A DNA stretch of 64,000 nucleotides from Bisporella sp. PMI_857 (lineage: Eukaryota; Ascomycota; Leotiomycetes; Helotiales; Helotiaceae). Shown in pieces: positions 1 to 10,973 of the stretch. Position 1 is the stretch's first letter, and every line of letters starts with the position of its first letter. The stretch spans positions 868,001 through 932,000 of the forward strand of contig JAJSPD010000007.1 in assembly GCA_021307315.1 (NCBI GenBank), in the 5' to 3' direction. The position numbers and the translations under genes were made by a program. The notes under the pieces were generated by a model. The model did no database searches, had not been told where the DNA came from, and worked only from the letters and a program-made list of their open reading frames with translations.

Positions 1-247
1 CGTAGCTTTATTGGCTGTGTGTATTTGTTGGCTTAACTGTAGCCTGCATATATTGTTTGCCTCATAACAAAACACGTAAGCTCATTGGTTGTTGGTGCTT
101 GTTGCTGGTCGGTGAACGTTTCAGGCCACTCTCAACTGCATTTGTTATGTAATTTCATTGGCTGTGGGTACTTGTTGGCCTTCGGCGACGCCGGATCTTT
201 TTTACCGAGCTTGTCATAAATCACGTGCATATTGCCTACACACTTTG

Positions 248-400
248 TGTCAGGAATCGGCTTACGTAATAGGCCAAGGAACTAGAAATCTCTTCATGTC
301 TACAGCGTAGATATGACGATATATACATACACACAATACAAGCACTCAACAACCCATATTCTATCGACGTGATACCATTTACTATTGAATATTCTTGACA
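248..400 (+). repeat. 5' LTR (153 bp)
   Basis: Direct copy of 1912-2064. It starts TGTCAGGAATC, a start common in copia elements, and ends TTGACA. Confidence 0.93.
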
Positions 401-416
401 GGTTATGAGCCCGGCC
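401..416 (+). promoter_or_regulatory. Primer binding site (initiator tRNA-Met anticodon half)
   Basis: The sequence immediately after the 5' LTR reads ggttatgagcccggcc. Its complement contains GGGCTCATAACC, which matches the anticodon loop of initiator tRNA-Met (CAU). Priming by an internal tRNA-iMet fragment is known for Drosophila copia and related elements. Confidence 0.65.
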
Positions 417-441
417 TAGCGCACTACATACAACCGCCAGC

Positions 442-1341
442 ATGTCTACGCAGAACGAATACTACACCTGCAAGTGGGGACGTGTCCTTATCCTCAACGG
501 CGACAACTACACTCAGTTCTCTCAAACCTGCAAAGCAGCTCTGATTTCTTCGAATACCTGGCCGATCGTTAATGGCACAAGACGTAGGGCTGGGAATGCG
601 CAATCTCTTAAGGAATGGGACGAACTTAATGCTCGCGGAGCAATGATCATTTTCAACTCGGTTTCTACGAATCTGCAGACTTCACTCGGTGTCGAGATGG
701 ATACACAAAATACAGTGGCAATGTGGACAAAGCTGTCAGCATACGACCGTACGACTGATAGCGTATTTGCTGGCAACTTGAAAGCACAGTTCTATGCCGA
801 AGCCTTCAAACCAGAAAGCGAGAGCCTTCGCACGTTCGTTTTACGACTTGAAACAATACAGGCTCAACTCTCGAATACGACTTTTGCTTTGTCTGAGAGA
901 GACATGATCGATCGAATTCTGCAAGCTATACCTAGCACACCTCAGTGGCAAGGTCAGCGACAGTTCTGCTATCGCGAAAACCTTAATTTGGCACAAACCA
1001 TCAACTCGTTGCAGTCACTCGAATCTCCGAACCTTTCAGTCGAACCGACTGTTACAGCATCAGCTTCTGTAGCTCGTACGAAGAGCTATAAAAAGAACAA
1101 GGACAACAATACAAATATACGAAATGAAAAATGCTTCTTTTGTGGGAAAAAGGGGCACTTGCAAGTTAACTGTTTTTACTACAAAAAGTATCAGCGACGT
1201 ACTATACAGCGCGAGTCTGATAGCGAAGATTCCGACGAAAAAGAAGAAAGGCCAAAGAAAAGAAAGCGTACGGAGCATGCAAGCGTTACTGTTGCAGCTG
1301 TACATCGTAAGATCGATGGAGTAGATCATTTTTACGCTTAG
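442..1341 (+). CDS. Copia-type Gag protein with CCHC zinc knuckle
   Basis: This 299-residue protein has an N-terminal copia Gag region (UBN2/DUF4219-like), with the pattern LNGDNYTQFSQ, then WDELNARGA and a helical capsid-like segment. A zinc knuckle near residues 231-244 reads CFFCGKKGHLQVNC (CX2CX4HX4C). An acidic then basic tail (residues 255-285) follows. The frame stops after VDHFYA. In full copia polyproteins a segment of this kind runs into the protease motif (D-S/T-G), and here that whole part is absent. The ATG at 442 lies 42 bp after the LTR. Expected role: RNA packaging and virus-like particle assembly in the cytoplasm, possibly in trans for related copies. Confidence 0.85.
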   Translation: MSTQNEYYTCKWGRVLILNGDNYTQFSQTCKAALISSNTWPIVNGTRRRAGNAQSLKEWDELNARGAMIIFNSVSTNLQTSLGVEMDTQNTVAMWTKLSAYDRTTDSVFAGNLKAQFYAEAFKPESESLRTFVLRLETIQAQLSNTTFALSERDMIDRILQAIPSTPQWQGQRQFCYRENLNLAQTINSLQSLESPNLSVEPTVTASASVARTKSYKKNKDNNTNIRNEKCFFCGKKGHLQVNCFYYKKYQRRTIQRESDSEDSDEKEERPKKRKRTEHASVTVAAVHRKIDGVDHFYA

Positions 1342-1565
1342 ATCGTTGTTGTTCCTGTAAGCCAAGCAGAGTTATACAGAAGAGCAGCAGTGCTTTGTAC
1401 TAGAAATTGTTGTTCCTGTAAGCCAAGCAGAGTTATACAGAAGAGCAGAAGTGCTTGATACTTATTGTTGTTCCTGTAAACCAAGCAGAGTTATACAGAA
1501 GAGCAGGAGTGCTTTATACTTAAAATTGTTGACTTCCTGCAAGCTTTACAGAGCTATACAAAGAT
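1342..1565 (+). repeat. Tandem repeat, about 60-bp unit, about 4 copies
   Basis: Directly after the gag stop a unit containing ttcctgtaagccaagcagag recurs near 1352, 1413 and 1471, with a degenerate copy near 1534 (spacing 58-63 bp). It is non-coding and lies inside the retroelement. Confidence 0.85.
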
Positions 1566-1911
1566 TGTGAAAGATGCTGAGAATTTAAAAGAGCTAAGTT
1601 CAAACCCTCAGATCAAATACAAAGCTGACACTCGTCGAACCACAGTATCAATACATGTACGAAAGCAAGGCACTCTTGTACTACAATACAAATGAGGTCT
1701 CAAGGACTAGTTTGTAGGGTTGCTGAACTCCTCCTAAATGGGGGAGACGTAAGTGCCTCGAGTCAGAAAAGCTGTTCTCGATGTAGGAGTTAACGAGGCC
1801 TAGCTAGTTGGAGTACCTAAAGATGGAATTGGTGCCAAAGGATCAAAAGGATCAAAACACCATGATTCTATATACTATTGAGAAGTGGAGATATTACGAC
1901 GCCTGGGGGAG

Positions 1912-2064
1912 TGTCAGGAATCGGCTTACGTAATAGGCCAAGGAACTAGAAATCTCTTCATGTCTACAGCGTAGATATGACGATATATACATACACACAA
2001 TACAAGCACTCAACAACCCATATTCTATCGACGTGATACCATTTACTATTGAATATTCTTGACA
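1912..2064 (+). repeat. 3' LTR (153 bp)
   Basis: Copy of the 5' LTR, directly after a purine-rich tract (gcctgggggag). Confidence 0.93.
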
Positions 2065-2228
2065 GTGTGTATGCTACAGTAAGGCTTGGGACACGTAGAA
2101 ATACTAGTCTTCCCGTTCACATCGGCCTTCACTTTGGCTAGCATTCATCATTCCTTCATGCACTTTCCCTCTGCTTATCCTTCACTGCCTAGTACTTAGC
2201 TCATGCATTCTATAAGGGAAAAATAAAC

Positions 2229-2756
2229 CTACGTGATGAGTGGCATATTCGTAGCAATTGCCTGTAGAGTAGGAGATATCTCGATCTGTAGTTGTAGTAC
2301 AGTCTTTCTTGCCACAGCTTGACTTTTGTTGGAACACTCTATGACTACATCCGAACAACATGTAATCGTTGAAACACATGGTTCTTGTGTAAGATGTTGA
2401 ATGCGTACAGGTGGTGTTGTTGGGTAGAAGGAAAATTTTGCAACCAAAATGTCAGAATAGAATTGTGAACAGCTTCTGTTGTTATATAGCCCAACCACAT
2501 TCAGGCTCACCACCTCCCTCAATCCAAAAAGCTACAGGGCTATTGAGGGGTGTGGGCTGTTGTTGGGGTGACAACGGATAGTGTGATCCTGATTGGCGAA
2601 ATAGAAAATAGTCCCACCCTCCGCAAACAAACTCGCCAATTTTTCCATCACCAACTTCAATCTTGCTTGTTCAAGAGTCAACCTGAGATTCCTACGTAAG
2701 TTTGACTTGTATAAAGTCACCAATTCGCTAACAACTGATTCATAGGATGCTTGCAC
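2229..2756 (-). other. Minus-strand open frames of uncertain status
   Basis: Two open frames lie head to tail on the minus strand (about 2756-2532 and 2522-2229). Residue composition looks coding (for example ARLKLVMEKLASLFAEGG), but neither has a convincing ATG and I recognise no domain. They may be exons of a degraded gene diverging from the kinase remnant to the right. I see no splice pair that joins them with confidence. Confidence 0.2.
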
Positions 2757-2790
2757 GCCCGATCACCTTTCCATACCCTACAGGCAAGTC

Positions 2791-3461
2791 TTGTACAGTA
2801 AACATCTACTTTGGGACGGTGATTGGAGGAAACTGCCAGATTTAACACAGTTTCCACATGTTGAAGGCGCATCTGTGGAGTTAATACCACATAGCTCTAG
2901 GGTTCATGAGATATGGGCAAAGTCTCAAGTCTTGACGCACGGAGCGGATTCTCATATAAGGGCTTTGGATATTTGCATGGATAGTTTCCCCATCTGCAAA
3001 GTCGCAATCAATGACCGACAAAGACGTATGCTTCAAGAAGAGTTTTAATACTCCGCTATTTGTCGTCCATCAGCGTTCCTGTTGTTAATACGCATCAAGA
3101 GCCGTTGATCGATGAGCATGGTATATTTGGCTTTATAATGGAAAGGCTAGTTGCTATTGATTTGGATACTGCAGTGAGTTATGTTTCGGATATTAAAATG
3201 GCCATCGACAAGGTCCATCAAGGTAGAATTGTTCATTACGACATTTCTCCAAGCAATTTAATGCTGGATAATAAAGGATCTATCAGAGTTATCGATTTTG
3301 GTCGAGCTGGATATATTGGAGAAGACGTCCCTTTGTGCAAGTACAAGGGCATCATGTCACCGACAAACGCAGTTTACTCGATTGGCTCTGACAAGAATGT
3401 GTTGAAAGAAACCATTAGTATGTTACCAGCCCAAACGCGATATTACTCCAACGCTCAATAA
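2791..3461 (+). pseudogene. Protein-kinase-like pseudogene (one frameshift)
   Basis: Two frames overlap at about 3043. The first (2791-3048) ends with a kinase N-lobe pattern (ICKVAIND, with the putative ATP lysine, then RRMLQEEF). The second carries an ordinary catalytic loop, VHYDISPSNLMLD (HxDxxxxN), and a DFG triplet in IDFGRAG. One extra T in the run at 3043-3046 would restore one frame running through LQEEF into the next helix, so a single-base deletion is the likely lesion. The first frame has no in-frame ATG before residue CMDS, so the 5' end is also missing or lies in an unseen exon. The family is the short fungal kinase-like group expanded in many Pezizomycotina. Its substrate is unknown. 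Confidence 0.65.
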
Positions 3462-3727
3462 ATATATATTAATTGGGATAGAAAATTTGCTGAAAAGCTT
3501 GAGGACCTATGAAGTGTCCGGTTCCATCTTCGAGTTGCAGGTTCCACTACGCTCAGACGACGGTGCATCATCCTCCAGCTACCATCTAATTATGGACATC
3601 GCCGTGACGAATTACGAGCTTGCGCATGAGTCGAATTCACCTCAATATTGATCTTTATATGGTCGCTTCCTGCGGATACTTATTCCTCTAAGCAAGGGAA
3701 GCTTTGTGCGATTCATATCTATACTAG

Positions 3728-3946
3728 TATAAAGTTGTCAATTCTAGAAAACCCGTTCTAGAAGTACCTATCTCTCACCCTACTATTGAAGATCTTCAGA
3801 ACAGAATCAGGAGGCAAGCTCAAAAGGCGGGGTTAAAAATTGTGGATGAAGATCTAAGTGACAAAGTTGCGGCCGGAAACTGGGCTTACAGCTCTCTAGC
3901 CAGCACCATTCCCTCTTCTTCATTTTTCGGATGGATTCCAGTCTAA
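3728..3946 (+). other. Coding-like fragment without a start
   Basis: An open frame of about 71 codons ends at a TAA at 3944-3946 and has coding-like composition (PISHPTIEDLQNRIRR, then DEDLSDKVAAGNWAY). It has no ATG and an in-frame TAG just upstream. It could be the last exon of a lost gene or the displaced 3' part of the kinase remnant. I do not recognise it. Confidence 0.25.
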
Positions 3947-4526
3947 GCTATAATGATAGAAAGGAAGTAACGGACAGAATGAAGCGTTGGACGGGGCAGA
4001 ACTTCGGTTGGACCGAATACCATGATGGCCGTTTTGGAATTCCTTCTGGGCAGGTATCTTCGAAGACGATGATGTTGGGAATTTCTTCATGTAAACGTCA
4101 GAAATTTAAAAGCTAGAGTCCGAATTGTTTCTGGTAAATAACTTTCTTTCGGAGATGCAAGAATCCCCTAGCATATTTCCAAAGGTGCGAAAATCTCAAC
4201 ACTGGGTAATTAAGCCAATTTTAAAGTTTTGTCAGATTAACCATCTTCCCTTCTCTGCATACTCTATCTTCAGTCCAAGTTACTCCAACTATAAAGCACG
4301 TGTTCCGGCGAAGCAGTATTACTCAAGGACGATTAGTCATAATAGATGAAGTTTCTAGGAAAAAAGTAGTCTCGGCACAAGTTTTTCCGATGCTTGAATC
4401 TTTAGTAACTTCAAAAACGATTCGGAGACGTAAAAATTGAACTCAAACTGAAATTTTTACCCATATCAAACAATATACTTTCTCCTACTATTCTGTCCTT
4501 CTGCCAAAAATGCCGTAACCTGCTTT

Positions 4527-5195
4527 CTACCTACCATGATGCAACTGGTTAAGGCGCTCATGCTCTCCCCATGCGATGTTAATCGGCTTTCTGTTAACCG
4601 CATATAATGTCATGGTAACGAGTATTGTAAGAATGACAACGATAACAGTTATAATCGCAGTAACTGACCAATAGCCATTGTCGGTAGTATAGACATTGAT
4701 CAGTGCGGATATCAAACTGACAACAGCATTCAAGAGGGTGGGTCTAGGTGCGTTAACACTTTAGTGAGGAGCAAGGCTGCATTCTTACAAGAACACCCGC
4801 TCTTCTAGCCAGATATGATTCGTCTTGTTTTTCCAACACAACCATAACAGTCCGAGGCTCCCACAGGCACAGGAGGTTCCTGCTATCACTAATAATGGAA
4901 TGCTGTAAATTCTGTCGAGCACTTCTTCCCCCGTCCTGTCGATGTTGCCCAAAATTCGAGAATGACGAAAGGAAGCCATAGTCGCTGGAAGAACAATGAA
5001 TCCCGCAAGCAGCAGCCAAGCGAGCAGACTAGCATATATGTCGGCAAATCTCACTCCTGAAACTTCTGTCCTCATTCTTAACCAAGGCGTCATCAGAATA
5101 CGTTGATACTTAGAAACAACGACAAGATCTTGGTATTTTGTATGATTTTGAGAAGGAGTACTATCGGTAGCCGACGGAATGGAATAGTACGCCAT
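4527..5195 (-). CDS. Four-TM membrane protein, two exons
   Basis: Exon 1 is 5195-4789 and exon 2 is 4743-4527. The 45-bp intron has a GTAAGA donor and a CCTAG acceptor and splices in phase to give 207 residues. After a polar N-terminus of about 50 residues come four hydrophobic segments. The first two (IYASLLAWLLLAGFIVLP and IYSIPLLVIAGTSCACGSLG) are in exon 1. The other two (LLNAVVSLISALINV and VTAIITVIVVILTILVTM) are in exon 2. The tail is short and charged. It resembles a recurrent fungal family of uncharacterised small integral membrane proteins, and I know no assigned function. The neighbour on the right is a GTPase on the same strand, but the gap argues against any shared transcript. 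Confidence 0.8.
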
Positions 5196-5516
5196 TGTAT
5201 TGGCTTTTCGAAAGCCTAACTCTAGTAGGATTGGCTCTTCTCGATCGCTAGAAGACTCTATAATTCAATACGATTTGTGTTCACTCAAGTTAATTACAAG
5301 TAATAAGGTTAGCAGCTAAGCAGATGGTAGAAAGAATCTCACACATATATCGTTATGAACAGGCGGCTACTTCGACTTAACATGGGGTCACACGATAAGT
5401 AAAGAGAATTGGGAATATCATATTGCCAAACTCGAATTGCATTTCGAATATCCACTTTATTGATATTCGATGCTCAGAGTCGGGAACACGACGAATCGGC
5501 ACCTATCCTTGTTTTG

Positions 5517-6155
5517 TTACCTCCCCCACAGATTCTCCAATCGTGACTCGCGTTTTGGCCAGCGTGATCCGCAGTGATTAAGATACGACATCACTCTCTT
5601 GGCTATAGAGTATGGTAGTCTAGCTCCAAAAACACACCCAACATTTATATTTGACACGGCAGATGTTTCAACAAAGTGTGCCCCAAGCTTTCGTGCTAAA
5701 CCGCTTCCTTCGTAATAGGACACATGCCTATTGGCGGTGTCGAGGTCGGCCTTGTTTCCCACGATGAGAAGACTTTCCATTGAGAGCATGTATGAACGCA
5801 AGGTATTGTGTAAATGCTGCAATTTTAGGAATGAATCTCTTGACGAAACGCTGTAAACCAAAACTATCTGCTGGCAGGTACCAATCAATTCAATTGTGAA
5901 AAACATATTTTTTTCATCTCCTGAAGTGTCAATAATCTCCAAGTCGACGAAGGGCATAACGTTCCTGTGGCGCGGGAACGAGCTATACTTAAATGTATCT
6001 AATATAGTTGGTTCATGCTTTGCTCAGGTTAGTAACGTATCGTGATTTTCAGACTCTCCTACAACATTATGATAGTATTTATTCACTAAGAATCTGAGGA
6101 CTAGCGATGATTTTCCGGTGCATGTGTCACCTAGTAAAATCAACCTTCGACTCAT
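5517..6155 (-). CDS. Ras-superfamily small GTPase
   Basis: Exon 1 is 6155-6063 and exon 2 is 6017-5517. The 45-bp intron (GTAGGA donor, perfect TACTAAC branch site, CAAAG acceptor) leaves phase 0 and a 197-residue product. All five G-box motifs are visible: P-loop GDTCTGKSS, switch I PTILD (G2), DTSG (G3), NKAD (G4) and ETSA (G5). This is the size of a Ras/Rho/Rab protein. There is no C-terminal CAAX or CC motif, so lipid anchoring is not evident, as in several divergent fungal Ras-like proteins. Expected role: GTP-dependent signalling switch. Which subfamily it belongs to is not clear. The annotation depends on the intron: without it the P-loop is lost. Confidence 0.85.
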
Positions 6156-6396
6156 TGCTAGGACATTGGGCCGGTAGAAAAGGATGGGTTACGTATTAAA
6201 TATGAATAGTTCTAATTCATTTGGGAGGGGCGATCATTGGAGCATGGTGTAACAAGGCTAGAAAAGTCAACCAGATATCTCGCTTTTTAAATCTCAGTCT
6301 TCAAAAGCAAAGAAAGGAATCCAAAGGATATTACCGTGGCTGTAACCAAAACTATTGACAACTAACTTAACTTAAGTCAAAAACGCCATATCAGCA

Positions 6397-7141
6397 TCAG
6401 TTTGGCACCCATAGCCGGGTATTTTGGGACGCATGTTTCACCTCTTGCAAAAGCTCGTCGATCGTTTCATAGCCGTTTTCCCAGCATTTGAATATAACCG
6501 TTTGGAGGGGGGAGATGTTCTAAGGTCGGAAAGTTGCCTTTTCTAATTGTTCTTTCAATATCAACAGTCTCACAGCCTTTAAAAGGGTTTTCGCCAGTCA
6601 AGATCTCATAGAAAGTGCTGCCAAGCGCAAACATTTCGCTGTCCTTTGATGGATCTTCTATGTCTGGATGATGATGACTTATGCCATAAAACCCCAGAGC
6701 CTCTTCATTGTCTATGGACGATCCCGCAAAATCCGCAACCATAGCATTGTAATTAGCATCGAGAAATATATTGTTGTACGATATGTCGCAATGAAATACG
6801 CCTTTTGAATGGAGGTAAGAAATCGCTTCAGTCACTTGCTCAGTCCACTTTAGTCTCGTAGCAAGTGGAGAGTTGTGTTGAGAGGACTCTAAATATTGTC
6901 GAACCGTTCCATGCGGGGCGAATTGCAAAAGGACGCTTCCATCTAGAGAGCCATAATATTTCAAGATTGACTTGTGCGAACCTAGGCGTTTGTATACGGC
7001 AATCTCTCTATCTCTTTCCGCAGGTCTAGTATAGCACTTGGCTACTGCATCAACCCGAAGCACCCAGGATGAGAGTCCTACTCCAACCATATCATTCTTC
7101 TCGATCTCATGTGGTATATCAACTTTTCGTATTTTGATCAT
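6397..7141 (-). pseudogene. Fungal kinase-like gene with C-terminal frameshift
   Basis: A protein kinase domain starts with ATG at 7141. It has the ATP lysine in AVAKCY, the catalytic loop FHCDISYNNIFLD (HxDxxxxN) and DFAGSS in place of DFG, a variant common in this fungal kinase-like family. The frame stops at 6467, giving 224 residues with a short tail. In another frame the sequence continues as FKCWENGYETIDELLQEV and reaches a stop at 6397-6399. That is the usual C-terminus of this family, so about 2 bases have been lost near 6500. The truncated protein lacks only the last C-lobe helix and could still be made. The kinase core is otherwise intact. Confidence 0.7.
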
Positions 7142-8382
7142 ATCGATCCATTTATCTGAAATATAACCAACTACGACTAGTTTGGTTCGGGGCCAATATC
7201 GGTGCGCAACGCCTTAGATGTGGTCTGCCAGCCGCCAATCGAGGCCCTCGTTGAGTCCTGTAGTACAATGCTTAGCCATTATATCCTTGGAAGCACAGGG
7301 AACCAGAAGCTTACGTAGTGTTGAGTGTGAAGTACTAATGGAGTTGGCTAGATTACAATAAGAAGCTGTGAAGCTTTCCTCATGATGCATTTGGGGGTGC
7401 TTACTCAGATATTAGTAAGCGTTCGCTCTTTGGCCGAAGGCATCCAATATGAACCTTCAGAAAAACCACACTGCCTCTTACTTACACTATGATCCGGTAG
7501 CCTTGTTGCTTCAGTTCTATTGAGACGAGACATTGTCTCTTATTCCTTACAGAAATTGAGTACTGTCCGTCCCTGCGTAGCGAGAAACCCCTCGTGCCGA
7601 GAAAAATTTAGGGTACCTCGACTTCAAGCAATTGACCACTTCTGACCAGGCTTCTTAGAAAATTATATTCGCATCATCGTCTTCGCGCCCGGCTTGCAGA
7701 GGGTATTATTTCATGGCAGAATAGGGCTTTCCCATCACAGCACTATAATTAACCTTTTACGTTGTCGCAATTTGTAAACCATCTTTATCCGAGCCTTGGA
7801 GTCCTTCAGGACTACGAAAAGGTCATCGCCAGCCTTATTATTGTTGTGATATACAAATTTGTGCAATGTCGCCACGTGGACTGGTACCTCCCATCTAAGT
7901 GACTAACTAGGTTCGGTTGGTGCAGAACTATAATCATGTGCCAAGCCTGTGGCTATTAAGATTACAGGCGGTGGCTGATACGATCTAGTAATATGGTCAC
8001 GTGCAGTAGAATCCTGCCGGGTGATTTATCAAAGCAGATTTGGGCTCCATCCTTGTGTCATCCACTTTTGTTTCTCCAAGATGATCAGAACATTGTACAT
8101 CTCTTGGCGACAACAGTTATGGTGCAATGGCGCATGAGGATTAAGTGGCGTAGAGAGCCAGCCATGAGCTCCTACAGTGACTGGCCTTGCGCGCTTGCGG
8201 CAATGCACAACGATGCCACCATCCCCACGAGGCTGCGTTCAGCTGAGTCGACAGGAGTGCTTTAATCCAACATCCTCGATCCAACATATTCTTTTAATTT
8301 AACAAACACTTCAACCATATGCCGACTCGGTTACTAAGGCTCACCGAGAACTCGTCCTTTTCGCCGTCTCGGTGCTGGCAGA
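7142..8382. other. Gene-free interval
   Basis: About 1.2 kb separates the kinase-like gene from the NLR. I see no supported gene. An open frame at 7993-8265 has no recognisable feature and is probably chance. The last part should hold the NLR promoter. Confidence 0.5.
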
Positions 8383-10973
8383 ATGATACGCCTGCTTCGA
8401 TACAATAACGACGGCGAGCTCAGCCTGACCACGTTCTTTGCCGATAAGACCCCCAACGAATATGCCATACTTTCGCACACATGGGGAGAGGAGGAGGTGA
8501 CCTTTGAAGATCTGCGAGATGGTAGCGGCATGAAGAAGGCTGGCTATGAGAAGATCCGGTTCTGCGGAGAACAGGCGAGGCGTGACGGCCTACAATACTT
8601 TTGGGTGGACACATGTTGCATCGACAAATCGAGCAGCGCCGAGCTCACGGAGGCCATCAACTCCATGTTTCGTTGGTACCGTGAGGCAACGAAATGCTAC
8701 GTTTACTTATCGGGTGTGTCGAGACCTGCCGTCAAGATTAACGACCTGGCTTGGGAATCGGCATTTCGAGAAAGCAAATGGTTCACTCGAGGCTGGACGC
8801 TTCAAGAGCTCATTGCTCCGGCATCCGTTGAGTTCTTCTCGAAGGAAGGGAAGCTATTAGGTGACAAGTCCATTCTAGAACATCACGTCTGCGAAATAAC
8901 AGGGATTCCTGCCAAAGCTCTTCGAGGAAATAGCTTGTTTGGTTTTACCATCGCCGAGCGAATGTCATGGGCAGGGAGGCGCAAGACAACACGCGAAGAG
9001 GATCAGGCATACACTTTACTCGGCATTTTGGATATCAGTATGCCAATCATTTACGGCGAAGGGAGAGAGAAGGCGTTAAAGCGACTCTGAGATAAGACTA
9101 GAGCAGAGGTTAAGCGCGAGGACTTCTCAATCACCTTTAGCCTCTCTGATGTTCCTCAGCTCGAGAACTTTGTAGCAAGGGAGGAAGAGCTCGCGGAAAT
9201 GCATACAAAATTGAAAAGTGATGGCTCCCGCAAGACCATTGTTCTTCACGGTCTAGGCGGAATCGGCAAGACACAACTAAGTATTGCATATGCAAAGCGG
9301 CACAAAGACAACTACTCGGCAATATTCTGGCTGAACATTAAGGACGAGGATTCTTTGAAGCAAAGCTTTATCAAGATTGCTAAGCAGATATTACGACAGC
9401 ATCCCTCAGCTAGTTGGGTAAGCAATATAGATTTCAACGAGAATCTAGACCGGGTAGTAGATGCTGTCAAGGCATGGCTGAGCCTTCCTGACCATACACG
9501 ATGGCTATTAATTTATGATAATTACGACAACCCCAAAATAGCAGGCAATAGAGATCCGGCAGCTGTGGATATCGAGCCATTTCTCCCCGAAGCATATCAA
9601 GGATCAGTCATTGTCACAACGCGATCGTCGCAGGTCGACATCGGCTATCCTCTCCACCTCCGGAAGCTAAGTGACGTGCAGGAGAGTCTTGAGATTCTGT
9701 CATACACCTCTAGACGAGAGGGACTTGTAAATGGTAAGGATACTCTGAATTCATTGTCTCAGCCCTAACATCAGTACTAGATCCGGATGTTATAAAGCTG
9801 GCCAAAGAGTTGGATGGGTTTCCACTGGCACTTGCCACCGCTGGAGCATATTTGAATCAAGTGTCGATATGTTCCGCTGACTACCTTCGGCTATATAAGG
9901 AGTCGTGGGCGAAACTCCAGAATACGAGTCCGAAGCTGGGCTCTTACGAAGACCGAACGCTTTATTCTACATGGCAGATCTCATACGATCACGTCGAACA
10001 GCGAAACTCCCTCTCGGCAAAGCTGCTTCGCTTGTGGGCGTATTTTGATAACCAGGATCTTTGGTTCGAACTTCTTCGGCATGGTGACTCTGATGATCCA
10101 GAATGGATACGAGAGCTTACTGCGGATGAGTTAAGCTTCCACGATGCGGTGCGGATCTTGAGTGACCATGGGCTGGTGGAGGTAGCCACGTCTTCAGAGG
10201 AGCGGATTGAGTCCAACGGGTACAGCATTCATGGATGCGTTCACTCTTGGATCATTCACGCTCTAAACCGAGAGTGGAATTTTGATCTAGCTAGACTGGC
10301 TATAGAGTTCGTGGGAGCACATGTTCCCGGAGAGGAAGATGGTCGGCCATGGTTGATGCAACGTCGACTTCTCCAGCATGCAGCCAGATGCTCGTATATC
10401 GTTGTAAAGGGTTTGGTTGCCGACGATGGCATGGACTGGGCTTATTACAACCTGGGGCACCTCTACGCAGATCAGGGAAAGCTCGCAGAGGCCGGGTCGA
10501 TGTACGAGCGGGCGCTGGCTGGGTACGAGAAGGCGCTCGGCGCAGAGCACACATCGACGCTCGCCACGGTCAACAACCCGGGGAGCCTCTACAAAAGTCA
10601 GGGCAAGCTCGCAGAGGCCGAGTCGATGTGCGAGAGGGCGCTGGATGGATACGAGAAGTCTCTGGGTGATAAGAATATTCAGACTTACATCCCAGCGTTG
10701 AATACTATGTGGGCACTTGGTTCTCTCCTCGAAAGTCAAGCTGATATACCTAAGGCTAGGATAATGTATTCGAAGGCTTTAGCTGGTTTTGAGAAAGTCG
10801 TTGGACTTGACCATCCAAGTTCTCGAAGTGTGGAGAACAGACTTCGCACTTTGAATAAAAGGATGGACAACAAGGTTCTCACAGGAGTCAAAGAGCCTAT
10901 TAACGATTTTCAGAAGGGAGCGTTATCAAAACGCAATAAGCTATTCCAAAAATTCAAGTCTAGGCTCAGGTAG
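8383..10973 (+). pseudogene. HET-NB-ARC-TPR NOD-like receptor with one in-frame stop
   Basis: Exon 1 is 8383-9733 and exon 2 is 9781-10973. The 47-bp intron has GTAAGG, CCCTAAC and TACTAG signals. The frame starts with a HET domain (EYAILSHTWGEEEVTFEDL, FRESKWFTRGWTLQELIAP, MPIIYGEG). An NB-ARC ATPase follows, with P-loop HGLGGIGKTQLS near codon 290, kinase-2 WLLIYDNYDN, VIVTTRSSQV and GFPLALATAG. At least three TPR repeats (YADQGKLAEA, YKSQGKLAEA) lie near codons 669-775. Codon 236 is TGA (9088-9090), in the same frame on both sides and too tightly placed for a plausible intron. CGA to TGA is the simplest cause. The intact architecture matches fungal heterokaryon-incompatibility NLRs that trigger cell death. 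As it stands it encodes a HET-only protein, plus possibly a separate NB-ARC-TPR protein. Confidence 0.85.

Larger units (their letters stand above)
248..2064 (+). mobile_element. Non-autonomous copia-type LTR retrotransposon, gag only
   Basis: A complete 1.8-kb element with two 153-bp LTRs that begin TGTCA and end TGACA. I read the two LTRs as identical base for base, which implies recent insertion. A primer binding site follows the 5' LTR and a purine tract (about 1901-1911) precedes the 3' LTR. The interior holds a single gag frame and about 570 bp of non-coding sequence with tandem repeats. No protease, integrase, reverse transcriptase or RNase H frame exists, so movement would need a helper. 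I could not find a 5-bp target duplication: the left flank is ctttg and the right flank gtgtg. Confidence 0.88.

Noticed and set aside
7993..8265. Plus-strand open frame of 90 residues before the NLR
   Set aside because: No domain, biased composition and no splice partner. Likely chance.
9030..9110. Intron that would remove the NLR stop codon
   Set aside because: Candidate donor/acceptor pairs give an intron of about 27 bp or remove the conserved MPIIYGEG motif.
10287..10739. Overlapping minus- and plus-strand frames inside the TPR region
   Set aside because: Shadow frames of GC-rich TPR repeats. The NLR frame explains the sequence.
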